Of a stretch of DNA of 20,780 nt, positions 14,424-20,780 are shown in pieces. Below the pieces are notes generated by a model, which was not told the DNA's origin, ran no database searches, and saw only the letters and a program-made list of their open reading frames with translations. The position numbers were made by a program, and so were the translations under genes. Source of the stretch: Planctomycetota bacterium (GTDB lineage: Bacteria > Planctomycetota > Planctomycetia > Pirellulales > Pirellulaceae). How positions within the stretch are numbered: position 1 is the first letter of the stretch; the number at the start of each line of letters is the position of its first letter. The stretch covers positions 1 to 20,780 of the forward strand of contig JAJDEH010000409.1 in assembly GCA_029259935.1 (NCBI GenBank), given 5' to 3'.

Positions 14424-15623
14424 ATGAATAACCGTGAACTCCAGCTTGTTGCCGGTATCCAGCGCCGTCAGTTTTTGGTTCTGGGCGGTGTCGCCGGTTC
14501 CATCATTGTGGGAGGTTCCGCGGCGAATGCATGGGAAGAAAAACCGCCGCGGTTGCTAGTCCATACCGAAACGCCTCGCAACTCCGAGCCGCTCTTGGAG
14601 GATCTCGTTCAATCTTGGATTACGCCGAACGAGCGGTTTTATGTTCGCAGCCATGCGCCGGTCCCCAAGGTGGACCTGTCGTCGTTTCGCTTGCAGGTTT
14701 CCGGCATGGTCCACAAGCCGCTGGAGATTTCGCTGGGGCAACTAAAAGGCGATTTCAAAAAGCAATCGGTCGTGGCGACCATGACCTGCGCCGGCAATCG
14801 CCGCAGCGAACATAGTCTTGTCAAGCAGATCAGCGGAGTTCCCTGGCAGGCAGGGGCCATCGGCAACGCAAGTTGGGGCGGGGCGAGGCTGTCCGATTTG
14901 TTGAAGAAAGCGGGCGTCAAGGACGGCGCGAAGCACGTCTGGTTTGAAGGTATCGACGAAATCGAGCGCAAGAGCGGCGTCATTCCGTTTGGTGCATCCA
15001 TCCCGCTGACGAAAGCCATGGGCGACCGGGCCAAGATGCCGGGGGCGCTGGTGTGTTATGAAATGAACGGCCAGCGGCTCACGCCGGACCACGGCTTTCC
15101 GATGCGAACCGTCGTCCCCGGATTCATCGGTGCCCGTAGCGTCAAGTGGCTGGGCAAGATCGTGGTCAGCGATCGGCCGTCGCCGAATCACTATGTGGCC
15201 ACTGCGTATAAGCTGGTGCGGGAGGGGACCGCCGATGAATGGTCCGCCGCGTCGCCCTTGGAATCGTTTCCGATTAACTCAGTGACTTGCCTGCCGGGCC
15301 CCAACGAGAAAGTAAAAACAGGGACCATCGAAGTAAGCGGATACGCACTCGCGCCCGGAATGCCGGGGCGGACGGTCCGCACCGTCGAACTGTCGGCCGA
15401 CGGAGGAAAAACCTGGACCAAGGCCGAGTTTGATCGGGTGGCACAACCGTTTTGCTGGCGGTTATGGAAGGGCCGCGTCTCCATAAAGTCCGACACCACG
15501 GAGATCATCACCCGCGCCACTGACTCGACCGGGCAGAGTCAACCTGCCACCGTTGCCTGGAACCTGAAGGGCTATATGTTTAACGCTTGGCATCGCGTTC
15601 GGCTGAACGTCGATCAGGGGTGA
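14424..15623 (+). CDS. sulfite oxidase-family molybdopterin enzyme, Tat-exported
   Basis: 399 residues from ATG 14424, preferred over ATG 14409 because GAGGA (14411-14415) sits 8 bases upstream. QRRQFLVLGGVAG (13-25) is a twin-arginine leader. The Mo domain has FYVRSHAPVP (72-81), the Mo-ligand Cys122 in TMTCAGNRRSE, WGGARLSDLL (151-160), FGASIPLTKAM (189-199) and DHGFPMRTVVPGFIGARSVKWLG (222-244). A C-terminal dimerisation domain (about 290-390) follows. Human sulfite oxidase has YGASIPL where this protein has FGASIPL, so the catalytic Tyr343 position is Phe189. No haem domain is present; bacterial relatives (SorA, SoxC) use a separate cytochrome, and the cytochrome-bearing gene just upstream is the obvious candidate. 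Substrate could be sulfite, a sulfur intermediate, or something else. Confidence 0.88.
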   Translation: MNNRELQLVAGIQRRQFLVLGGVAGSIIVGGSAANAWEEKPPRLLVHTETPRNSEPLLEDLVQSWITPNERFYVRSHAPVPKVDLSSFRLQVSGMVHKPLEISLGQLKGDFKKQSVVATMTCAGNRRSEHSLVKQISGVPWQAGAIGNASWGGARLSDLLKKAGVKDGAKHVWFEGIDEIERKSGVIPFGASIPLTKAMGDRAKMPGALVCYEMNGQRLTPDHGFPMRTVVPGFIGARSVKWLGKIVVSDRPSPNHYVATAYKLVREGTADEWSAASPLESFPINSVTCLPGPNEKVKTGTIEVSGYALAPGMPGRTVRTVELSADGGKTWTKAEFDRVAQPFCWRLWKGRVSIKSDTTEIITRATDSTGQSQPATVAWNLKGYMFNAWHRVRLNVDQG

Positions 15624-15870
15624 ATTTGCCGCGCGGGCGGACATTCTAATTACTTACTACTGAAGCGGCAAAGTCTTGTGGTTACTGGTGTTGCGCGATA
15701 ATCAGATGCCATTGCCGCGATTTTGGTCGCTCTGCTACACTCTACGAACTTTTTGCCAGGCGGCGGCGTAACGAAAACAGGCCCGCTAATTCCGCGGTGC
15801 CAGCATGGGCAATGGATGGCCCAGGTTCCAAACGACTGCCACTACCGCAGCAAGTTCCCGCGTGAGCGAC

Positions 15871-15878
15871 AAGGAGGT
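15871..15878 (+). promoter_or_regulatory. strong ribosome binding site deciding a GTG start
   Basis: AAGGAGGT, a near-perfect anti-SD match, ends 5 bases before GTG 15884 and fixes that codon as the histidine kinase start. The 260 bases before the kinase gene contain no other gene and no convincing sigma-54 -24/-12 pair. Confidence 0.8.
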
Positions 15879-15883
15879 CGCCG

Positions 15884-17563
15884 GTGCTATCTCGCTGGCC
15901 TATTCTTTACAAATTGCTGCTGGGCGTTGCCCTGCTGCTGCTCATCGTGCTGACGCTGTCGATCAGCGGGTTTCGGGGCGTGTACGCCTTCCGCCTGCTT
16001 ACGAAAAGCGTGCGCGAGCGGGCCACGGAATTGCCGCTGACCGCGGATCTGATGAAGAACGTCAGTGAGCTGCGCGTCACGGTAAGCAAACTTCGTTATG
16101 CCGAAGTTACCGGTGTTGGGCGAGTCAAGTTGCAAGGTCCATTCTTGCGTGACGACCATTTGGAGCACGAAGACTCCGCGAACGACGAACCAAAAGATTT
16201 CGATCCACAGCTTTTGCGAGAAGAATTTCACTTCGATCTGTTGGCGGTGAACGAATCGCTGAGACAATATCGCGAACAATTGGATACCGTCCAAGTTGAA
16301 GAACTGGGCTTTGCCGACATAAGAAAAGAGCGCGAGACCGTCCAGGAAATCGAAGAGTCATTGCACCGGCTGGACGAGTTGAGTACGTCGGAGCACTGGG
16401 TCTTGGACGAGGACATGGCGCTCGCGCTGGACAACGAGCTGGAGAAATTGCAAAGTCTGACCAGCATGTTGCCCGGCATCATGACGGAACGGATGTACGG
16501 ATTTGCCGAGGAAGCCCGTATCCAGTACCGCACTTGGATCGGCCTGTCATGGATCACGACAATCTCGGCAATCTTGCTCCTTCTGCTGGCCGCGTACATG
16601 TTTCATGTTTGGATCTTTCGGCCGCTGCGCGTGGTGATCGACGGTTCGCGGCGTGTGGCTCGAGGCGAATTCGATCACCGCATTCAGCTTCAATCGCACG
16701 ACGAGGTCGCCGAACTGGCGGCCGCGATGAATGATATGACGGCTCGGTTTCAGGAAGTCCGCGACGACCTGGACCAGCAAGTCAAGCAGCGGACTAAAGA
16801 AGTGATTCGTAGCGAACAGCTCGCCAGCGTCGGCTTTCTGGCGGCGGGAGTCGCGCACGAGATCAACAATCCCATGGCAACGATCGCTTGGGCAGCCGAG
16901 TCCTTGGAGGATCGGATGCACGACATCATTTTGGCCGACGACGAGCTTCCCGACGATGATTCCAATGAAGAGATTTTTATTCTGAAAAAATATCTGAAAC
17001 GCATTCAGGACGAGGCTTTTCGCTGCAAGGGCATTACAGAACGGCTGCTCGATTACTCACGCATGGGCGATGCCGACCGTCAAAACACGCAGCTCGGCGA
17101 ACTCGTCGAAAACGTTATCGAGATGGTGCGCCACCTGGGAAAGTATCGGGAAAAGAACATCGAATTCGAATGCACTGAAACCGTGTTCGCCTCGGTCAAC
17201 CCACAGGAACTCAAACAAGTCGTCCTGAACCTGCTAACCAACGGACTGGACTGCCTCGACCTCGGCGGCACGATCAAAGTCCGCGTGAAGAAGACAAGCC
17301 GTCGAGCAGAAATTCGATTCGTGGACGACGGTTGCGGAATGACGCAAGAGGTCCGCGAGCACTTGTTCGAGCCGTTTTTTACGCGTCGTCCCAACGGCCA
17401 AGGAACGGGGCTCGGGCTCTCCATTACCTATCGCATCATTGATGAACACGGCGGAACGATTGTCGCGAACAGCGACGGCCCCGGCCGGGGATCCACGTTC
17501 CGCGTCAACCTGCCCCTGGTACAAAATGAAAAAGAAACTAAAAAAAGATACCAAGTCGCCTAA
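15884..17563 (+). CDS. membrane sensor histidine kinase with HAMP domain
   Basis: 559 residues. TM1 about 8-30 and TM2 about 219-243 bound a ~190-residue extracytoplasmic sensor that is highly charged, mainly helical, and has an acidic patch (about 90-108). I recognise no named sensor family. HAMP follows (about 244-300, RPLRVVIDGSRRVARGEFDHRI), then a coiled stretch, HisKA with the phospho-acceptor His325 in GVAHEINNPMA, and HATPase_c with N-box LNLLTNGLD (448-456), G1 DDGCGM (481-486), F-box HLFEPFFT (493-500) and G2 GQGTGLGLS (505-513). All catalytic motifs are intact. The H-box type (AHEINNP) is that of NtrB/AtoS-like kinases that partner sigma-54 regulators, and the NtrC-type regulator overlaps its 3' end by 38 bases. 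The two surely form one system; the signal is unknown. Confidence 0.92.
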   Translation: MLSRWPILYKLLLGVALLLLIVLTLSISGFRGVYAFRLLTKSVRERATELPLTADLMKNVSELRVTVSKLRYAEVTGVGRVKLQGPFLRDDHLEHEDSANDEPKDFDPQLLREEFHFDLLAVNESLRQYREQLDTVQVEELGFADIRKERETVQEIEESLHRLDELSTSEHWVLDEDMALALDNELEKLQSLTSMLPGIMTERMYGFAEEARIQYRTWIGLSWITTISAILLLLLAAYMFHVWIFRPLRVVIDGSRRVARGEFDHRIQLQSHDEVAELAAAMNDMTARFQEVRDDLDQQVKQRTKEVIRSEQLASVGFLAAGVAHEINNPMATIAWAAESLEDRMHDIILADDELPDDDSNEEIFILKKYLKRIQDEAFRCKGITERLLDYSRMGDADRQNTQLGELVENVIEMVRHLGKYREKNIEFECTETVFASVNPQELKQVVLNLLTNGLDCLDLGGTIKVRVKKTSRRAEIRFVDDGCGMTQEVREHLFEPFFTRRPNGQGTGLGLSITYRIIDEHGGTIVANSDGPGRGSTFRVNLPLVQNEKETKKRYQVA

Positions 17564-18920
17564 CTCATTGAGAGTCTTGTTCGCCGACGACGAAGAAGCG
17601 ATTCAAGAATTGATGAGCTTCGAGTTGCCGCGCATGGGGCACGAAGTGACGACCTGTCCCGATGGGCTGACCGCCGTGGCGGCGCTAGAACGCAACACCT
17701 ATGACTGCGTGTTGGTCGATTTGGACATGCCGGGCCTGAGCGGCATCGAGGTCATCGCCAAGTCGAAAGAAATCGCGCCCGAAACCGAGGGCATCGTGCT
17801 GACGGGCAAGTCCTCGCTGGAAACGGCGGTCGCGGCGCTGCGTCACGGCGCGTTCGACTATCTCACCAAGCCCTGCAAGTTGGTCGAACTGCAGTCGTTG
17901 TTGCAGCGGGTCGCCGACAAACGCGAACTAAAAAACAAGTACCGGGCGGTCAAAAATTTGCTCGAACGGGCCGAAGGGAAGACGAAACTGGTAGGCAGCG
18001 GCGCGGCCATGGACAAGGTCAAACGCTTGGTCGCCAAAGTCGCGCCGACCAACTCGACGGTCCTCATTCTGGGCGAAACCGGGACGGGCAAGGAACTGGT
18101 CGCCCGTTCGGTTCACGAACAAAGCGCGCGGCATGACCAGCCATTCGTGGCGATCAATTGCGGGGCGTTGCCCGAGAACTTGATTGAAAGCGAATTGTTC
18201 GGACATCGCAAAGGCGCGTTTACGGGTGCCGACGAGAATCGCGTCGGTCTGTTTGAAGTCGCCCACGGAGGAACTTTGTTTTTGGATGAAATCGGCGAAC
18301 TCCCCAAGTCCATGCAGGCCAAGCTGCTGCGAGTTTTGGAGAGCGGCGAGATCCGTCGCGTTGGCGACAACGAGTCGTTTAGAGTCGACGTTCGCGTGGT
18401 TTGCGCGACGCATCGCAGCTTGGTCGATATGGTCGAGGAAGGCGAGTTCCGAGAAGATTTGATGTACCGTATCAATACGTTTGAACTGCAATTGCCGCCG
18501 CTTCGATCGCGGGTGGACGACATTCCTGAATTGGCCAGCCATCTTTATCGCCGCTTTCGTAATGATGTGCGGTCGGAGGAGAGGCTGTTCACGCCCGAGG
18601 CGATCGAGGCATTGGAGGCGCATGTTTGGCCGGGCAATATTCGCGAACTGGCCAACGTCATCGAACACGCCACGATCCTCTGCGACCATCCGCCGGTGAC
18701 TGCGGAAGATCTGCCGAACCACTTTAATTCACGCACTCTTACGGGGCCACGATTGAGCGCGGGGCCGATGACGCTGCGCGAGCTTGAGATTCAAGCCATC
18801 CACGAATCGCTCGAACGCCACGACGGCAACAAGCCCGATGCATCCCACGAGTTGGGCATCAGCTTGAAGACGCTCTACAACAAATTGAATCAGGTCGAAA
18901 AGCTGGATAAGTCGGCGTAG
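17526..18920 (+). CDS. NtrC-type sigma-54-dependent response regulator
   Basis: 464 residues from ATG 17526, inside the kinase 3' end; the frame is open earlier but this is the only start close to the receiver, and no strong ribosome binding site is visible, so coupling to kinase translation is likely. Receiver about 15-130: acidic pair DD (21-22), phospho-acceptor Asp65 in VDLDMPG, Thr93, Lys115. AAA+ domain about 155-390: Walker A GETGTGKE (183-190), the sigma-54 contact loop GAFTGA (230-235), Walker B LFLDEIGE (251-258), and a DDIPEL/WPGNIREL C-subdomain. Fis-type HTH about 436-456. It should activate sigma-54 promoters after phosphorylation by the adjacent kinase. Targets are not evident; no good -24/-12 site was found upstream of genes in the window. 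Confidence 0.93.
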   Translation: MKKKLKKDTKSPNSLRVLFADDEEAIQELMSFELPRMGHEVTTCPDGLTAVAALERNTYDCVLVDLDMPGLSGIEVIAKSKEIAPETEGIVLTGKSSLETAVAALRHGAFDYLTKPCKLVELQSLLQRVADKRELKNKYRAVKNLLERAEGKTKLVGSGAAMDKVKRLVAKVAPTNSTVLILGETGTGKELVARSVHEQSARHDQPFVAINCGALPENLIESELFGHRKGAFTGADENRVGLFEVAHGGTLFLDEIGELPKSMQAKLLRVLESGEIRRVGDNESFRVDVRVVCATHRSLVDMVEEGEFREDLMYRINTFELQLPPLRSRVDDIPELASHLYRRFRNDVRSEERLFTPEAIEALEAHVWPGNIRELANVIEHATILCDHPPVTAEDLPNHFNSRTLTGPRLSAGPMTLRELEIQAIHESLERHDGNKPDASHELGISLKTLYNKLNQVEKLDKSA

Positions 18921-18942
18921 GTCGTACCACAGCGTCATAGGA

Positions 18943-19233
18943 ATGGCGGAAGATTCAATTCAGCGATGGTTGATCGAAGCCATGCGGCTGGTTGAACGGC
19001 TCCTGGGGTTGGGAACACGGGCATCGGATCACCGTAAGCCTTCCTGCCTCTCCTGGGTTCCCGCCTCCGCGGGAAAGACGGAAGGCACCGTAGAGCCCGA
19101 TCAAACCGACACACCCCTGGGCAATCACGACGCATCTGACCCAGCCGCCAGGTTGGCTGCGATTCATGCCGAGATTGGCAAGAAGGCTTTGCGATTGCAG
19201 CTTCCGATTCAAACGGGGATCCATGCTTTTTAG
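18943..19233 (+). CDS. small doubtful ORF containing a hairpin repeat
   Basis: 96 residues from ATG 18943, 22 bases after the regulator. The N-terminal part (IQRWLIEAMRLVERLLGLG) and C-terminal part (DPAARLAAIHAEIGKKALRLQ) read like helical protein, but the middle SCLSWVPASAGKTEG is simply the translation of a nested palindrome (19038-19086), a REP-like insert found translated in this way in many genomes. The C-terminal AARLAAIHAEIG recalls the start of family 4 uracil-DNA glycosylases, but the cysteine cluster that should follow is absent. It may be the 5' remnant of such a gene, or not a gene at all. Confidence 0.3.
   Translation: MAEDSIQRWLIEAMRLVERLLGLGTRASDHRKPSCLSWVPASAGKTEGTVEPDQTDTPLGNHDASDPAARLAAIHAEIGKKALRLQLPIQTGIHAF
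19038..19086. repeat. nested REP-like hairpin
   Basis: An inner perfect stem TTCCCGC (19058-19064) / GCGGGAA (19069-19075) with a CTCC loop is enclosed by an outer perfect stem GCCTTCC (19038-19044) / GGAAGGC (19080-19086). The inner part matches the TTCCCGC...GCGGGAA palindrome known from dispersed REP elements of proteobacteria. No T-run follows, so it is not a simple terminator. Confidence 0.65.
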
Positions 19234-19366
19234 TCGCGACTTCCAATCTTGTCGCCTACAATATCATGCCTAGCCTTCCGCGGGAGCATTGGTTCCTAGC
19301 TGGCAGTAGCCGCGGTGTGTAGCCGGAATCGATGGCTATCGTCGAGTCGTTAACGCAGGTGTAAGC

Positions 19367-20780
19367 ATGATGAGGCAGCAATTTTTCCCTTGCGGACAAA
19401 CGCGACGCGAGTTCGTGTGGCAGATGGGTGGCGGATTCGCCGGGTTGGCTTTGGCCTCCCTGTTGCAAGAGGACGGGTTCTTCGCGCGACATCTTCACGG
19501 TCAGGAATCGGCCAAGTCCGCTAGCCCTCTGGCGGCGAAGCCTCCTCATTTCGCAGGCCGGGCAAAGAGCGTGATCTTCTTAATGATGAACGGAGCGCCA
19601 AGCCAGGTCGATACGTTCGACTACAAGCCGGCGCTCGAAAAATACGCCGGAAAAACATTGCCGCCCGACAAGGAATATATAAACTCGGGCGGGCGCAAGG
19701 TGGGCTTCCTCACGCCTAACTGGCGGCCGTTCCGGCCGGGCGGAGAAAGCGGACTGCTGATCTCGGATTATTTTCCAAACGTCCGCAAACATGCCGACAA
19801 GTTGGCGATCGTCAATTCGTGCCAAGCCGATAGCCATGCTCACGGGTCGGCGCTGGTCGGGATGAACACCGGCAGTACATTCATCGGTCGGCCATCAATG
19901 GGAAGCTGGTGTGTCTACGGCCTGGGAACCGAGAATCAAAGCTTGCCGGGCTATGTTGTGATACTCGACAAACGCGGCGGACCGATTTCCGGACAACCCA
20001 ACTGGTCCAGCGGCTTCATGCCTTCGACATTTCAGGGCACGTTGTTTCGGCCGGTCGGGAATCCGATTTTGGATTTGAAGGGGCCCCAGCACCTCGACAG
20101 GAAGGCGCAGCGCAGGCAACTGGATCTTCTGGCCAGGCTGAACGAAAAGCACTTGCGGCAGCGACCGGGCGGCCACGAGCTCGCCGCCAGAACGCAGACT
20201 TACGAGTTGGCATATCGAATGCAGTCCGAGGCACCGGATGCCGTCGATCTCACTCAAGAGACTCAGCAAACCAAGGATATGTACGGACTGGGCAAACAGC
20301 CGACCGACGAGTATGGCCGCAACTGCCTGATCGCGCGCCGTTTGGTCGAGCGGGGTGTACGGTTCATCCAGTTGTATTCGGGCGGCGGACACCTGGAAGA
20401 TACTTGGGACGCGCACGAGAGCATCGAGAAGAATCACGGACGGCACGGTGCCGAAGTCGATCAACCGATCGCCGCGCTGCTGACGGATCTTGAACAACGC
20501 GGCCTGTTGGATTCAACGTTGATTGTGTGGGGCGGCGAGTTTGGCCGCATGCCGTTTAGCGAGGGCAAAGACGCTCCCGGTCGCAATCACAACCCGTACG
20601 GCTTTAGCATGTGGCTGGCAGGCGCGGGAATCAAAGGCGGCACGCGCTATGGCGAGACGGATGATTTTGGTTTCGAGGCAGTCAAGGACAAAGCACACGT
20701 CCATGACATTCACGCCACGATGCTGCATTTACTGGGGCTCGACCACGAAGCCCTCACCTATTTTCATCAAGGCCGGGAAG
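19367..20780 (+). CDS. DUF1501 protein, twin-arginine leader, 3' end outside window
   Basis: 471 codons from ATG 19367 (a second ATG follows immediately) with no stop before the window end; by comparison with the family perhaps 15-30 residues are missing. The leader QTRREFVWQMGGGFAGLAL (11-29) is twin-arginine type. DUF1501 features: KSVIFLMMNGAPSQVDTFDYKP, then HADKLAIVNS, DSHAHGSALVGMNTG, the long middle region, LIARRLVERGVRFIQLYSGGG, TLIVWGGEFGRMPFSEG, GRNHNPYGFSMWLAGAGIKGG and HDIHATMLHLLGLDHEALTY. The fold is related to alkaline phosphatases/sulfatases with metal-binding Asp and His. These genes usually pair with a DUF1549/DUF1553 (PSD1) cytochrome gene in planctomycetes; that partner is not seen here and may lie beyond the window. 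A TACAAT box at 19257-19262 could belong to its promoter. The substrate is unknown; hydrolysis of polysaccharide-linked esters is only a guess. Confidence 0.9.
   Translation, partial: MMRQQFFPCGQTRREFVWQMGGGFAGLALASLLQEDGFFARHLHGQESAKSASPLAAKPPHFAGRAKSVIFLMMNGAPSQVDTFDYKPALEKYAGKTLPPDKEYINSGGRKVGFLTPNWRPFRPGGESGLLISDYFPNVRKHADKLAIVNSCQADSHAHGSALVGMNTGSTFIGRPSMGSWCVYGLGTENQSLPGYVVILDKRGGPISGQPNWSSGFMPSTFQGTLFRPVGNPILDLKGPQHLDRKAQRRQLDLLARLNEKHLRQRPGGHELAARTQTYELAYRMQSEAPDAVDLTQETQQTKDMYGLGKQPTDEYGRNCLIARRLVERGVRFIQLYSGGGHLEDTWDAHESIEKNHGRHGAEVDQPIAALLTDLEQRGLLDSTLIVWGGEFGRMPFSEGKDAPGRNHNPYGFSMWLAGAGIKGGTRYGETDDFGFEAVKDKAHVHDIHATMLHLLGLDHEALTYFHQGRE

Noticed and set aside
15624..15883. Sigma-54 promoter before the histidine kinase
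   Set aside because: The closest candidate near 15680 has GG and GC separated by 11 bases, not 10, and lacks the rest of the consensus.
18943..19233. Family 4 uracil-DNA glycosylase call for the small ORF
   Set aside because: Only AARLAAIHAEIG resembles that family; the Cys cluster and catalytic motifs are absent.
1..20780. CRISPR array, tRNA or rRNA genes
   Set aside because: No regularly spaced repeats of 25-40 bases, no tRNA cloverleaf-like segments and no rRNA-like sequence were noticed on either strand.

Overview
The window looks like a chromosomal segment from a planctomycete, probably Pirellulales-like or an uncultured relative. The main evidence is a very long secreted protein with FG-GAP/VCBS repeats, a PVC-type dehydrogenase propeller, HEAT-like helices and a C-terminal CAACH haem domain. 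A DUF1501 protein with a twin-arginine leader, a short membrane-anchored HINT toxin and REP/RAYT debris support this. The assignment rests on family content read by eye, not on a phylogeny.

Layout. 1-3200 is accessory DNA. It holds the last 48 codons of a REP-associated tyrosine transposase, a gene tail that seems to have lost its 5' end, a membrane-anchored HINT polymorphic toxin (622-2073) with no cysteine in the whole protein, and a probable Imm22-like immunity gene (2214-2924). The toxin end and immunity gene are visibly AT-richer than the metabolic genes further right. 3200-4830 is decayed DNA: an orphan methyltransferase regulatory domain (minus strand) with a perfect REP-type hairpin near its broken end, then about 630 bases without a convincing gene. 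4828-6671 is a DUF3311/sodium:solute symporter pair. 6677-7360 holds a minus-strand gene tail abutting a GxxExxY nuclease-fold pseudogene with two nonsense codons, flanked by imperfect inverted repeats.

7556-8518 encodes a single-domain voltage-gated cation channel with an acidic filter (TLEDWTD). It converges on an NAD-type isocitrate dehydrogenase (8547-9572, minus), whose 5' region is shared divergently with a large exported redox operon. That operon carries the 1560-residue VCBS/PVC-dehydrogenase/HEAT/cytochrome c protein (9708-14390) and, 33 bases later, a twin-arginine-exported sulfite-oxidase-family molybdoenzyme (14424-15623). The two could form an electron-transfer pair. Next come a membrane histidine kinase (15884-17563) and an NtrC-type sigma-54 response regulator overlapping it by 38 bases (17526-18920). 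The right end has a small doubtful ORF built over a nested hairpin repeat, and a DUF1501 gene that runs off the window.

The most interesting items are the cysteine-less HINT toxin with its unnamed C-terminal domain and immunity partner, the haem-dehydrogenase/molybdoenzyme pair in which the position of the human sulfite oxidase catalytic tyrosine is phenylalanine, and the channel filter. No CRISPR array, tRNA or rRNA was seen.
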